A DNA stretch of 64,000 nt, taken from contig JAFZGF010000040.1 of NCBI GenBank assembly GCA_017555565.1, forward strand, positions 26,389 to 90,388, in the 5' to 3' direction. Origin of the DNA: Oscillospiraceae bacterium. Its GTDB lineage: Bacteria; Bacillota; Clostridia; Oscillospirales; Ruminococcaceae. Made by a program: the position numbers and the translations under genes. Positions 7,413 to 16,272 of the stretch are shown here, piece after piece. The notes under the pieces are model-generated. The model worked only from the letters and a program-made list of their open reading frames with translations, did no database searches and had not been told where the DNA came from. Each line of letters begins with the position of its first letter. Position 1 is the stretch's first letter.

Positions 7413-8340
7413 ATCTTTTCTGTGCTGCTGTGCTGTGGAGATAGTTTTTGAATTTAACGCCGTCAAACTTGGTTACAACTGTAACGTTGTGTGGTTCTTT
7501 GCTGTCAAAATCATAAACGATCTGGCCGTAGCCTGGTTCAGATTTGGATTCACAGCGTGCTGTGCAGGTGCGCTGTTCAAGAACAACACCTTCGCAAAGG
7601 GCAGCTGCAACAGCTGTTGGGTCAGGCTGGCTGATAATATCCTTGCCGTAGAAATCGATGTTGAACTGCAACAGTTTGGAGTTTGCTTTAACTACAAAAT
7701 CACCGAATTCTGTGCCATAGCTGAGGAGTTTTTCTCTGTCTTCCTTGTCTACTTCTGCAACGCCATAGCAGGCATCCAGCGGAACAAATGTTACAGGAAT
7801 ACCGCTCTGAAGAACGATATCACAGCTTTCTGCATCAACCCAGATATTGTATTCAGCATTAGGTGTAACTGGGTTAGGCATCTGATACTGACCGCCCATT
7901 GTCCAGATACGTTTAACACGTTTCATAGCTTCCAGGTTCAGCATTACTGCCATAGCGATATTTGTCATAGGGCCAAGAGTGATGATTTCCAAGTCATCAT
8001 ATTTAAGGGCAAGTTCAATGATTTTATCAACTGCGTGGCCAGGTGTGAAAGGCAGGGTTGTTTTGGAAAGACCAACATCAGAAAGGCCATCTTTACCGTG
8101 GGCATTTTCACCTGTCATAGGAGCGCGCCACAGAGGTTTTGTCATACCAGTATAAACCGGTGGCTGGTCAGCTTTGCCAATTTCTACAGCAACACGTCCG
8201 TTTATATTGGCTGTTTCGTGGTCCAGAACGCCTGCGCAGATTGTGATTGCTTCTACAACACAGCCAGGGTCACGGAGAGCAAGTATACACGCAACCAGGT
8301 CGTCGCTGGCGGCGTCTGTGTCTATAATAAATCTTCTCAT
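7411..8340 (-). CDS. Nucleoside hydrolase (IunH family), intact
   Basis: The 309-residue protein begins MRRFIIDTDAASDDLVA. Asp7, Asp9, Asp13 and Asp14 match the calcium-binding DxDxxxDD motif of inosine-uridine-type nucleoside hydrolases. IWTMGGQY and the late SQPDPTAVA supply the remaining site residues. It cleaves ribonucleosides to ribose and base in the cytosol; the exact base preference is unknown. An upstream in-frame ATG at 8352 overlaps the GGAGG site itself, so the ATG at 8340 (spacing about 6) is preferred. It follows a degenerate paralogue in the same operon with nearly touching ends. Confidence 0.88.
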   Translation of the reverse strand: MRRFIIDTDAASDDLVACILALRDPGCVVEAITICAGVLDHETANINGRVAVEIGKADQPPVYTGMTKPLWRAPMTGENAHGKDGLSDVGLSKTTLPFTPGHAVDKIIELALKYDDLEIITLGPMTNIAMAVMLNLEAMKRVKRIWTMGGQYQMPNPVTPNAEYNIWVDAESCDIVLQSGIPVTFVPLDACYGVAEVDKEDREKLLSYGTEFGDFVVKANSKLLQFNIDFYGKDIISQPDPTAVAAALCEGVVLEQRTCTARCESKSEPGYGQIVYDFDSKEPHNVTVVTKFDGVKFKNYLHSTAAQKR

Positions 8341-8351
8341 AATTACCTCCA

Positions 8352-9080
8352 TTATTTAACAGCTGTGATAACTGTGTGTCTCTTGCCTGTTGCTCTGAAA
8401 CCATTGATAGGGTTCTGGCCTGCAAGGTCAATAATTGTCTGGCCGCGTGTGAAACCGATGCCTGTATCTACAGTAAGGAATGCATCCCAGGTGTCACATT
8501 CTGCACCAAGAACAACATCAAGTGCTGTCATAGGTAAATTGTCTGTGATGTGTGCAGGGATAAGTGTAAGATCGATACCAGCTTTGAAAACTGTTTCGGT
8601 AGCTTCAACGTCAGCAAGAATATTGTGCTGTGATGTAGGTGTGGTTGTCTGAAAGCCCAGCAGTGCACCACCGGCAATATAGATTCTCTTTACATTTTTC
8701 ATTGCTTCTTCATCTTTCAGAATAGCAAGGGCAACGTTGGAAAGTGTGCCAAGGCAAAGAATTTCCAGGTCTTCTACTTCTTTCGCGCTGTCGATAAGGA
8801 AGTTTACAGCGTGTTTTTCTTCAAATGTGTATTCTGTTGCTGTAGCTGGGCATGTTTTGCCTGCAATATAGTCTTTCAGCAGCATTGGGCGCTGTGCACC
8901 TTTGAAAACAGGCACATCTTTTACAGCTTTTACAGCGTTGATATTCAGGTTGCACAGATCATCATAGTTTTCCACGTCTGGTGAAACTGTTACACCAAGA
9001 ATATTCAGTTCTTTGTTTTCAAGAGCTTTTACAAGAGCGTCCTGGCCCAAAGAAGCGATATCTACAATAAGGTTTTTCAT
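8352..9080 (-). CDS. Nucleoside hydrolase paralogue with lost active-site aspartates
   Basis: The 242-residue protein is colinear with the downstream hydrolase (CLGTLSNVALAI, IYIAGGALLGF, HNILADVEATETVFKAG) but shorter. The metal motif reads VDIASLGQDA: Asp7 and Asp14 remain, the position of the general-base Asp is Ala9 and the next metal Asp is Gln13. The C-terminal His/Asp segment is also absent (NPINGFRATGKRH). It is probably inactive or altered, perhaps a regulatory or structural partner of the intact enzyme encoded directly after it. GGAGG lies 7 bases before the ATG. Confidence 0.8.
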   Translation of the reverse strand: MKNLIVDIASLGQDALVKALENKELNILGVTVSPDVENYDDLCNLNINAVKAVKDVPVFKGAQRPMLLKDYIAGKTCPATATEYTFEEKHAVNFLIDSAKEVEDLEILCLGTLSNVALAILKDEEAMKNVKRIYIAGGALLGFQTTTPTSQHNILADVEATETVFKAGIDLTLIPAHITDNLPMTALDVVLGAECDTWDAFLTVDTGIGFTRGQTIIDLAGQNPINGFRATGKRHTVITAVK

Positions 9081-9210
9081 TATAGCCTCCTTGAAAGTTT
9101 ATTAATAAACGTATTTACCTATTTTAATAGTAACATTTTACCATATAAAAAAGCAAGGAAAGACATTGCCTTTCCCTGCTGAAAAATTATAGTTTTTTAT
9201 GTGCAAAAAG

Positions 9211-10170
9211 TCAGTCTGCCATCATATAAAGTGGCACACCGGAAAGCTGTGAAGATGTGATTTCTTCCATAATTTCCATATCGCTCTGTGGCATTATCTG
9301 GCCAACACCATAAAGCAGTTGATCCAAAAGTGTGGCTGAGGAAGCAAACTGTTTTTTATAGCCTTCCACACCTGTTTTTTCTTCCATCAGTGCAAGGGCT
9401 TCTTCCCATCCTTCCACTTTGTCAACAAGCCCGTTTTCAACCGCCTGGGTAGCTGTATACACCCTGCCGTCTGCCAGGACTTTAACAGTTTCTATATCCA
9501 TATTTCTTGATTTTGCAACAATATCTGTGAAAATGCCATAGCTTTCGTCCACCATTGACTGATAGATGGCACGCTGATCATCTGTAAGTGTGCCTGCAGA
9601 TGAACCCATTGCCTTGTTTTCACCGGTGGCAATTATGATTTCTTCCAGGCCCAGTTTTTCATACAGACCTTTCATATTTACGTATGAAATAATTACACCT
9701 ATAGAGCCTGTGCGGCAGTTTCTGTTGGCTGAAATATAATCTGCGGCGCAGGAAATGTAATAGGCACCTGATGCAGCTGTCTGTTCAAAATACGCGTGGA
9801 TTGGTCTGCCTGTCTTTTCTTTGTATTCCATAAGTTTAAGATAGAATTCATCAGAATGATAAACTGTACCGCCACCGCTGTTCACTTTAAGCAGGATGCC
9901 GTGGTTGGTCTCATCTTCAATAAGACTGTCCACATAATTCATAAGGTTTGAATGGTTGTAGCTGTAAGAATCCACAGGCGATGCAGGCGCAGCCTGTATA
10001 GTGCCTGAAATTGTGATTATCGCAAAGCTTTCATCAGGTGATTCTTCCATCTGTACTGTACCGCCACTGATTACAGAGCCTACACAGCCTGCCATCATAA
10101 ATACAAAGACCAGGGACAATACTGCTAAAGCTACAAGTCCGTTTCGTTTAGTGTTTTTAGTCTTTTCCAT
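9211..10170 (-). CDS. sppA: SppA-like signal peptide peptidase (S49 family)
   Basis: The 319-residue protein begins with a positively charged N terminus and a hydrophobic segment ending MMAGC (about 25-29), which could be a lipobox or a plain anchor. The ClpP-like S49 domain contains VNSGGGTVYHSDEFY, the catalytic Ser in TAASGAYYISCAAD and the catalytic Lys in GENKAMGSS. SppA degrades remnant signal peptides at the membrane. A TTG at 10182 extends the frame, but GGAG overlaps that codon and precedes the ATG at 10170 by 5-6 bases, so 10170 is used. Confidence 0.88.
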   Translation of the reverse strand: MEKTKNTKRNGLVALAVLSLVFVFMMAGCVGSVISGGTVQMEESPDESFAIITISGTIQAAPASPVDSYSYNHSNLMNYVDSLIEDETNHGILLKVNSGGGTVYHSDEFYLKLMEYKEKTGRPIHAYFEQTAASGAYYISCAADYISANRNCRTGSIGVIISYVNMKGLYEKLGLEEIIIATGENKAMGSSAGTLTDDQRAIYQSMVDESYGIFTDIVAKSRNMDIETVKVLADGRVYTATQAVENGLVDKVEGWEEALALMEEKTGVEGYKKQFASSATLLDQLLYGVGQIMPQSDMEIMEEITSSQLSGVPLYMMAD

Positions 10171-10249
10171 TTTTATCTCCAAAATCTGATATATATATTC
10201 ATTATATACTTTATTACAATAAATTCAATGATATATCTGTGAAATAACA

Positions 10250-10276
10250 AAGCCCTGCGGTTTTCTGCAGGGCTTT
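10250..10276 (-). terminator. Terminator hairpin after pnp
   Basis: AGCCCTGC (10251-10258) and GCAGGGCT (10267-10274) pair with an 8-base loop, 10 bases beyond the pnp stop. The T-tract on the minus strand is only moderate (TTTGTTATTT). Confidence 0.65.
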
Positions 10277-10285
10277 TATCAGAGA

Positions 10286-12397
10286 TTATTTGTTTTCTTC
10301 TCTTTTTGCGTTGATTTTTGCGATAGCATCTTTTCTGGACAGGTTGATTCTGTTCTGGTCGTCAATTTCTGTAACCATTACGAGAATTTCATCGCCTACG
10401 TTTACAACGTCTTCAACTTTTGCAACGCGTTTTTCATCCAGTTTGGAGATGTGTACCAGACCTTCTTTACCTGGTGCGATTTCAACGAATGCGCCAAAGT
10501 TCATCAGTCTTGTAACAACGCCTTTGTAGATTGAACCTGGTTCTGGATCGTCTACGATTGTTTTGATGATATGGTAAGCTTTGTTAAGGTTGTTAGCATC
10601 CAGACCGGAGATAAATACGCTGCCGTCATCTTCGATGTCGATCTGAACTTCACATTCAGCGCAGATTTTCTGGATAACTTTACCGCCTTTACCGATAACA
10701 TCTTTGATTTTTTCTGGGTCAATTTTCATTGACTTCATTTTTGGAGCATATTTGGACAGTTCTGCTCTTGGTGCTTCGATAACTGGTGCCATAATATCAT
10801 CAAGGATATGCAGTCTTGCTTTGCGGCATTTTTCAAATGCTTCTTCGATGATTTCGTATGTGAGACCGTCAACTTTGATATCAACCTGGATAGCTGTGAT
10901 ACCTTTGTGTGTACCGCCTACTTTAAAGTCCATATCGCCGTGGAAGTCTTCCAGACCCTGGATATCCAGCATTGTCATCCAGCGGTCGCCTTCTGTGATA
11001 AGACCAACAGAGATACCAGCAACTGGTGCTTTGATTGGTACACCAGCATCCATCAGTGCCAGTGTGGAGCCACAGATAGAAGCCTGTGATGTAGAACCGT
11101 TGGAAGAAAGAACTTCAGAAACAACACGGATTACGTATGGGAATTCTTCCTGGGATGGGAGAACTGGAACCAGAGCTCTTTCAGCCAGAGCACCGTGACC
11201 GATTTCACGTCTGCCTGGGCTTCTTGGAGCGCGAGCTTCACCAACAGAGTATGGTGGGAAGTTGTACTGGTGCATATATTTCTTTTCATATACATCCTGC
11301 AGACCGTCGATCAGCTGACCGTCTTTCATTGTGCCCAGTGTAGCAACAGAGAGAACCTGTGTCTGGCCACGTGTGAACATACCTGAACCGTGAACTCTTG
11401 GCAGCAGACCAACTTCAGCAGACAGTGGACGGATTTCGTTGATACCACGGCCGTCAACACGTTTGCCTTCATCCAGCAGCCAGCGGCGAACAACGAATTT
11501 CTGCAGTTTGTACATGCATTCGTCAATCATACCTGTCTGTTCTGGGTACATTTCGTCGAATTTTTCGTGAACTTCTGTGTAGATTGGGTTCAGTCTTGCT
11601 TCGCGAACATTTTTGTCATCTGTATCAAGTGCAAATTTCACTTTGTCCAGAGCAAATTTTTTGATAGCTTCGAACATATCGTGGTCAACTTCAACGTGCT
11701 GGAATTCGTATTTTGGTTTGCCGATTTCAGCTACCATCATATCAACAAAGTCGATGAATTTTTTGATTTCTTCGTGACCTGTTCTGATAGCGTTCAGCAT
11801 TGTTGTTTCGTCAACTTCGTGAGCGCCAGCTTCGATCATAACAACTTTTTCGCGGCTGCAAACAAGTGTAAGATCCAGTTTGTTAGTTTCTTTCTGTTTT
11901 GCGTTTGGCATCAGAACGATTTCGCCATCTACCAGACCTACAGAGATACCGCCGATTGGGCCGTTGAATGGAACGTCAGAAATGCAAGTTGCGATGATAG
12001 CACCCAGCATACCAACGATTTCTGGATCGCAGTCTGGTTCAACTGACATAACTGTCATAACGATGGAAACATCGTTTCTCATATCTTTTGGGAACAGTGG
12101 GCGCATTGGTCTGTCAACAACACGGCTGGACAGAACTGCGCTTTCACCTGGGCGGCCTTCTCTTCTGAGGAAGGAACCTGGGATTCTGCCTACAGAATAG
12201 ATTTTTTCTTCAAAGTCTACTGAGAGTGGGAAGAAATCAATGCCGTCTCTTGGTGATGGGCTCATTGTTACGTTGGCAAGAACAACTGTTTCGCCGTATC
12301 TTACCAGACAGGAGCCGTTAGAAAGTGCACACATTTTGCCAGTTTCAACAACAAGTTTTCTGCCGGCAAACATAGTTTCAAATACTCTAAAACTCAT
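10286..12397 (-). CDS. pnp: Polyribonucleotide nucleotidyltransferase (PNPase)
   Basis: The 703-residue protein has the full PNPase layout: RNase PH-like domain 1 (about 12-140, with RREGRPGE), a helical linker, RNase PH-like domain 2 (about 320-500, with FTRGQTQVL and ICGSTLALMDAGVP), a KH domain (about 555-615, IGKGGKVIQKI) and an S1 domain (about 620-690, GAFVEIAPGKEGLVHISKL). It degrades RNA 3' to 5' with phosphate and is usually a trimer in the degradosome. AAGGAG precedes the ATG. It lies directly after rpsO, the classical arrangement. A 7-bp palindrome (TTTATCA/TGATAAA, 12467-12483) sits in its leader. Confidence 0.97.
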   Translation of the reverse strand: MSFRVFETMFAGRKLVVETGKMCALSNGSCLVRYGETVVLANVTMSPSPRDGIDFFPLSVDFEEKIYSVGRIPGSFLRREGRPGESAVLSSRVVDRPMRPLFPKDMRNDVSIVMTVMSVEPDCDPEIVGMLGAIIATCISDVPFNGPIGGISVGLVDGEIVLMPNAKQKETNKLDLTLVCSREKVVMIEAGAHEVDETTMLNAIRTGHEEIKKFIDFVDMMVAEIGKPKYEFQHVEVDHDMFEAIKKFALDKVKFALDTDDKNVREARLNPIYTEVHEKFDEMYPEQTGMIDECMYKLQKFVVRRWLLDEGKRVDGRGINEIRPLSAEVGLLPRVHGSGMFTRGQTQVLSVATLGTMKDGQLIDGLQDVYEKKYMHQYNFPPYSVGEARAPRSPGRREIGHGALAERALVPVLPSQEEFPYVIRVVSEVLSSNGSTSQASICGSTLALMDAGVPIKAPVAGISVGLITEGDRWMTMLDIQGLEDFHGDMDFKVGGTHKGITAIQVDIKVDGLTYEIIEEAFEKCRKARLHILDDIMAPVIEAPRAELSKYAPKMKSMKIDPEKIKDVIGKGGKVIQKICAECEVQIDIEDDGSVFISGLDANNLNKAYHIIKTIVDDPEPGSIYKGVVTRLMNFGAFVEIAPGKEGLVHISKLDEKRVAKVEDVVNVGDEILVMVTEIDDQNRINLSRKDAIAKINAKREENK

Positions 12398-12545
12398 TTT
12401 TTGTCTCCTTTTTTAATTCTTTATCAGGTGGCAAGAGAGTTTATATTTTCAGCAATTAGTTCAGTATTTATCAATGTGATAAACACTCAAATTACTGCTA
12501 AATATAATATCCTCCCTTGCCATATTCGCTTAAAATATAGACTTA

Positions 12546-12569
12546 AAGGCAGATGTTGCCATCTGCCTT
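12546..12569 (-). terminator. Hairpin between rpsO and pnp
   Basis: AAGGCAGAT (12546-12554) pairs with ATCTGCCTT (12561-12569), 16 bases past the rpsO stop. The following T-tract on the minus strand is weak, so it may be a partial terminator or an RNA-processing hairpin that lets some transcripts continue into pnp. Confidence 0.55.
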
Positions 12570-12584
12570 ATTGGACTATGTGAA

Positions 12585-12839
12585 TTATTTACGCAGACCC
12601 AGTTTTGCAACGATTGCACGGTATCTTTCGATATCTGTTTTCTGGAGGTATGCGAGAAGGTTACGACGACGACCTACCATTTTGAAGAGGCCACGACGGG
12701 AGTGGTGGTCCTGTTTGTTTGTTTTGAGGTGTTCTGTCAGGTGGTTGATTCTTGCTGTGAGCAGAGCGATCTGTACTTCTGGAGAACCTGTGTCACCTTC
12801 GCGCATTGCGTATTTTGCGATAATTTCCTGTTTGTTCAT
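12585..12839 (-). CDS. rpsO: Ribosomal protein uS15
   Basis: The 84-residue protein is recognisable as S15: [30 protein letters not shown], then [15 protein letters not shown] and [14 protein letters not shown]. It binds 16S rRNA in the 30S platform. The frame extends upstream to 12932, but an AAAGGTGA site 6-7 bases upstream and the family N terminus place the start at 12839. It has its own promoter at 12946-12974 and a leader of about 100 bases. Confidence 0.97.
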   Translation of the reverse strand: MNKQEIIAKYAMREGDTGSPEVQIALLTARINHLTEHLKTNKQDHHSRRGLFKMVGRRRNLLAYLQKTDIERYRAIVAKLGLRK

Positions 12840-12938
12840 AATTGTTTCACCTTTCTTAATATATATTTGCCCAAGACTCAGTATAGGGTATGGTGAGTGC
12901 CGCCCCGCGGCTGTGCCCCTGTACCGATTCATAGGTCA
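12840..12938 (-). promoter_or_regulatory. rpsO leader, candidate S15 autoregulatory RNA
   Basis: The leader between the predicted start of transcription and rpsO has a TCATAG/CTATGA hairpin (about 12929-12944) and a GC-rich central part (12898-12925). S15 is known to repress its own translation through leader RNAs of varied form in different bacteria. Only position and structure potential support this here; no specific consensus was matched. Confidence 0.3.
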
Positions 12939-12945
12939 CTATGAG

Positions 12946-12974
12946 ATTATATCATTATTCGACCTGTTTGTAAA
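12946..12974 (-). promoter_or_regulatory. Sigma-A promoter of rpsO
   Basis: On the minus strand TTTACA (12974-12969) and TATAAT (12951-12946) are separated by 17 bases. Transcription would begin near 12939. Confidence 0.75.
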
Positions 12975-12999
12975 GTAGAATAATAAAAAATTTTGAAGA

Positions 13000-13923
13000 T
13001 TATTTGGCTAAAATGCCAGTTTTTTCCAAATATTCCTTTGCCTTTACTGCACTGGAATAAATCATATCTCCCAGTTGCTGCAGGCTGTCGAATTTTCTCG
13101 CTTCAAAAAGGAAGGAGTAGAAATCCACCTGAATATTCTGATTGTAGAGGTCACCTTCAAAACCCAGAATAAATGTTTCGCATGTATAGCCTGAGCCATT
13201 TACTGTAGGGCGGTTGGTAAGACCTGTGGCTGACGGATATTTTTTGCCATTAACTGTGGTACAGGTGATATATACACCTGGTTTAGGGCTGCACATATGT
13301 GGTGGATACACCTGGTTTATTGTAGGTGTGCCGATAGTACGGCCGATTTTTTTGCCGTGCAGTACCTGGAAATTTACACCATATGGTCTGCCCAGCATAG
13401 CAGAGGCTTTTTCTATGTTGCCGTCTGCCAGTGCATTTCTTATTGCTGTGCTGCTGACAATTTCGCCATCGAAACAAACTGTATCAGCCTGCACAAAAAC
13501 AATATTGTATTTTTCGCACAGCTGTTTAAGCACCTGCACGTTACCCCGTCTGTTTTTGCCGAAAAAGAAATTTTCTCCGCAGAAAACAGCCTGTGCACCC
13601 ATTGAATCTATAAGAATATTTTTTACAAATTCTTCTGGTGTAAGGGATGAAAAATCAAGAAAATCAGGTGAATAGAACAAGTCTATGCCCATATTTCTCA
13701 TCAAATCAAGTTTCTGGGCTGATGTAACAATATCCTTGCCTTTATGGCCCAATGTAACTGATTTTGTAAAAGTGAAAACAGCTTTTTTCAGATTATTTTC
13801 ACAGGCGTAGGCACACATCTGATTTATAAGAGACTGGTGTGCAATGTGTACGCCGTCAAAATACCCCAGAGCAACAGCAGTTTTTTCTGTGTTGCGCCAG
13901 GAAATATTGTAAACTTCAAGCAT
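13000..13923 (-). CDS. ribF: Bifunctional riboflavin kinase / FAD synthetase
   Basis: The 307-residue protein has an N-terminal nucleotidyltransferase domain with GYFDGVHIAHQ (about 20-30) and VSSTAIRNALADG (about 155-167). Its C-terminal riboflavin kinase domain has IGTPTINQVYPP, KPGVYITCTTVNGKKYPSATG and EARKFDSLQQL. It makes FMN and then FAD. The start overlaps the truB stop by one base (TGATG), so it is coupled. The Asn in TxN of the kinase motif is conserved. Confidence 0.95.
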   Translation of the reverse strand: MLEVYNISWRNTEKTAVALGYFDGVHIAHQSLINQMCAYACENNLKKAVFTFTKSVTLGHKGKDIVTSAQKLDLMRNMGIDLFYSPDFLDFSSLTPEEFVKNILIDSMGAQAVFCGENFFFGKNRRGNVQVLKQLCEKYNIVFVQADTVCFDGEIVSSTAIRNALADGNIEKASAMLGRPYGVNFQVLHGKKIGRTIGTPTINQVYPPHMCSPKPGVYITCTTVNGKKYPSATGLTNRPTVNGSGYTCETFILGFEGDLYNQNIQVDFYSFLFEARKFDSLQQLGDMIYSSAVKAKEYLEKTGILAK

Positions 13924-14834
13924 CAGATTATTTCCTTTTCCTTTTCAACAAAAAGTTTTACAACGCTCATTTTCTTTTCTGTAACATTTGCAATAGCATA
14001 GAATTTATCTTTGTAATAAACTCTGTAGTCGCCATCTGCTTTTGCGATACGGCTTCTTGCACCGTTGAGCAGGCGTTTTGCCAGCTCCGGTGAAAGATCA
14101 ATTCTTTCCAGATGCATAAATACCGTGTCAGTATTTACTATCAGGCTGTCGATGGTATCGTCGTTTCGTGCCTGCTGCAGTTGCTGCAGTGTAACACAGT
14201 CATCAAGAGTGTAGCCGCAGGCTTTTGTACGGGAAAGTGATGTAAGCACTGCACCGCAACCAAGATTTTCGCCCATATCTTCTACAAGTGTGCGGATGTA
14301 TGTGCCTTCACTGCAAAGAACACGGATTTTGTATTCGTTGGCTGAAAGGGTTTCGTCTTCCAGCATTTCCAGTTCTTTAATAACCGCAAGACGTGGTTTG
14401 CGTTCGACCTGAGCAGCATCTACACCCCGGCGTGCCAGTTTGTAAAGTGGCTGACCGTTGATTTTTACAGCAGAATACATTGGTGGCAACTGTGTGATTT
14501 CGCCTTTGAAATTTTCCATTTCTGCCAGCACATCATTCTTTTTGGAAAGCACTTCCCTTTCCTTTATAACCTCACCGGTTATATCACCTGTGTCGGTATT
14601 GAGGCCAAGTTTAAAGGTAGCAATATATTCTTTATCTTTGATGATCTGCATATCAACAGCTTTTGTGGCACGGCCCATAAACACAGGCAGTACACCTGTG
14701 GCCATAGGGTCAAGTGTGCCTGAATGACCTACTTTACGTGTGCCCAGGATACCGCGTGCTTTGGCTATAACATCAAAGCTTGTCCAGTCCTGAGGTTTGA
14801 ATAATATAAGAATACCGTTGCGGTCTACTGACAT
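13923..14834 (-). CDS. truB: tRNA pseudouridine-55 synthase
   Basis: The 303-residue protein has GILILFKPQDWTS near the N terminus, the catalytic motif VGHSGTLDPMATGVLP (about 34-49; Asp in TLD), KEYIATFKLGLNTDTGD, and RVLCSEGTYIRTLVEDMGE. It isomerises U55 in the T arm of tRNAs. The C-terminal PUA-like part (about 245-300) is present. AGGTGGAG precedes the ATG, and the start overlaps nrnA by about 10 bases. Confidence 0.96.
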   Translation of the reverse strand: MSVDRNGILILFKPQDWTSFDVIAKARGILGTRKVGHSGTLDPMATGVLPVFMGRATKAVDMQIIKDKEYIATFKLGLNTDTGDITGEVIKEREVLSKKNDVLAEMENFKGEITQLPPMYSAVKINGQPLYKLARRGVDAAQVERKPRLAVIKELEMLEDETLSANEYKIRVLCSEGTYIRTLVEDMGENLGCGAVLTSLSRTKACGYTLDDCVTLQQLQQARNDDTIDSLIVNTDTVFMHLERIDLSPELAKRLLNGARSRIAKADGDYRVYYKDKFYAIANVTEKKMSVVKLFVEKEKEII

Positions 14835-15784
14835 AATGTATTCTCCACCTCTCTGAGAATTGCTTTTTTAACTGTTTCGATACTTCCAATTACTTCACAG
14901 CCTGCTGCACGGATGTGACCGCCACCGCCAAGAGCTGAAGCAATTGCGCAGGCATCTACTGTTTCTCCTGTGCGGATAGACAGCTTGTAACTGCCTTCTT
15001 CACGAAGTGGACGGATAAGGATTGAAATATCTACACCTTCAAAATCACGTGGCATTGATGAAAGGCCGTCAAGGTCTGTAGGATCTGGCTGGATGTCCAG
15101 AATAGCTTCACGTGTAAGCACAAGCAGGGCACATCTGTCATCAAAGTAGTATTCCAGATTATTCATCATATATCTTTCCAGCTGTACAGCTTTTCTTGTT
15201 TTTGACATAAAGAATTTTTCCACCAGCAATGTGTGCTGTGCGCCCAGTTCCATAAGGCGTGCACCGATAATATGAGTCAGAGGTGTGGTGGAAGAATATT
15301 TGAAACAGCCGGTATCTGTAAGAATACCTGTGTAGAGACAGTCTGCAATATGTGGTGTGATTTCACAACCCATTTCACAGAGCACTTCGTACATCAGCTG
15401 TGCGGCGGCAGGATAGTCTGCCTTGAGGCAGAGATATTCCGCATATTCGCCGTTGGATCCGTGATGGTCGATACACAGATTTATTTTATGAGCGTATTCC
15501 ATAAGGCTGTCGCCCAGCAGGTTGATACCTGCAACATCAACAGAAACTACAAAATCAATTTCCGCTCCTTCCTCCACAAGAGGAATGTTGAGATAATCGT
15601 ATTTTGCAGGAATTCTGTTATGGCAAGAAACATATGCCTTTTTGCCTATGCCCGCAAGAGCATGAGCAAGGGCAGCTGCACTGCCAAGGGTGTCCCCGTC
15701 CGGATTTTTGTGACAGAGAATAAGGATATTATCCTTTTCAAGCAACATCCGGGCAGTGGACTGTATATCAATTTTAGTTGTCAT
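14825..15784 (-). CDS. nrnA: DHH-family oligoribonuclease / pAp phosphatase (NrnA type)
   Basis: The 319-residue protein has the DHH domain motifs CHKNPDGDTLGSA (about 24-36), VSVDVAG and CIDHHGSNG (DHH near 106-108), and a DHHA1 domain with GGGGHIRAAGCEV near the C terminus. NrnA degrades nano-RNA and dephosphorylates pAp in Firmicutes. It starts within the 3' end of rbfA and overlaps truB, in the usual nusA-infB-rbfA order. Confidence 0.93.
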   Translation of the reverse strand: MTTKIDIQSTARMLLEKDNILILCHKNPDGDTLGSAAALAHALAGIGKKAYVSCHNRIPAKYDYLNIPLVEEGAEIDFVVSVDVAGINLLGDSLMEYAHKINLCIDHHGSNGEYAEYLCLKADYPAAAQLMYEVLCEMGCEITPHIADCLYTGILTDTGCFKYSSTTPLTHIIGARLMELGAQHTLLVEKFFMSKTRKAVQLERYMMNNLEYYFDDRCALLVLTREAILDIQPDPTDLDGLSSMPRDFEGVDISILIRPLREEGSYKLSIRTGETVDACAIASALGGGGHIRAAGCEVIGSIETVKKAILREVENTLCQ

Positions 15785-16124
15785 TTTTATTAATATCCCT
15801 TAATATCTCGTTGATTTTCTGGGCATATGCTGCACCTTCATCTTTTACAAATGTAAATTCAGGGCTGCGTTTGATATGGAGGCGTTTTGACAGTTCGCCT
15901 CTGATAAAGCCCCGGCCTTTTTTGAGTGCCTTGATTGCATTTTCGCATGCTTCGTCGCCTTCCAGAACGCTGATGTGTACTTTTGCGTTTGTAAGGTCAG
16001 GAGCAGTTTCTACACGCATGATTGTAAGGAAACAGTCAAGACGTGGGTCTTTCATCTGAGATACAATGGAAATAAGTTCTCTTCTGATGTCTTCGTTCAA
16101 TCTTTCAACTTTAGTTGAAGCCAT
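15774..16124 (-). CDS. rbfA: 30S ribosome-binding factor A
   Basis: The 116-residue protein begins MASTKVERLNEDIRRELISIV and contains KDPRL, the KH-like VSVLEGDEACENAIKALKKGRGFIRGELSKRL pattern, and RSPEFTFVKDEG. RbfA assists maturation of the 16S 5' end. The frame extends 10 codons upstream, but AGGAGG lies 7-8 bases before the ATG at 16124 and the family begins there. Confidence 0.95.
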   Translation of the reverse strand: MASTKVERLNEDIRRELISIVSQMKDPRLDCFLTIMRVETAPDLTNAKVHISVLEGDEACENAIKALKKGRGFIRGELSKRLHIKRSPEFTFVKDEGAAYAQKINEILRDINKNDN

Positions 16125-16187
16125 AGTGATTAACCTCCTGTAATTTATTGTCAACGCGGTATATTACCGCAATAATCTGTTATCAAT

Positions 16188-16261
16188 AAGGGCCGATGAA
16201 GGCATCGGCCCTTACATTTTTATAGTTTTTAAGAAGCGGGATGTCCGGCAGGCCATCCCCT
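16188..16261. repeat. Two REP-type palindromes between rbfA and infB
   Basis: AAGGGCCGATG/CATCGGCCCTT (16188-16213) and GGGATG/CATCCC (16238-16259, followed by CTACGC) are members of the same GGG-x-CGAT hairpin family seen at about 22.1, 40.2 and 50.9 kb. The first lies past the infB stop and could also act as a transcript-stabilising hairpin within the operon. Confidence 0.65.
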
Positions 16262-16272
16262 ACGCAATCTGA

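Noticed and set aside
7435-8652. A 405-codon plus-strand ORF opposite the nucleoside hydrolases
   Set aside because: It is antisense to two recognised genes, is rich in Cys and Phe, has no ribosome binding site and matches no family. The long open antisense frame is a result of codon choice.
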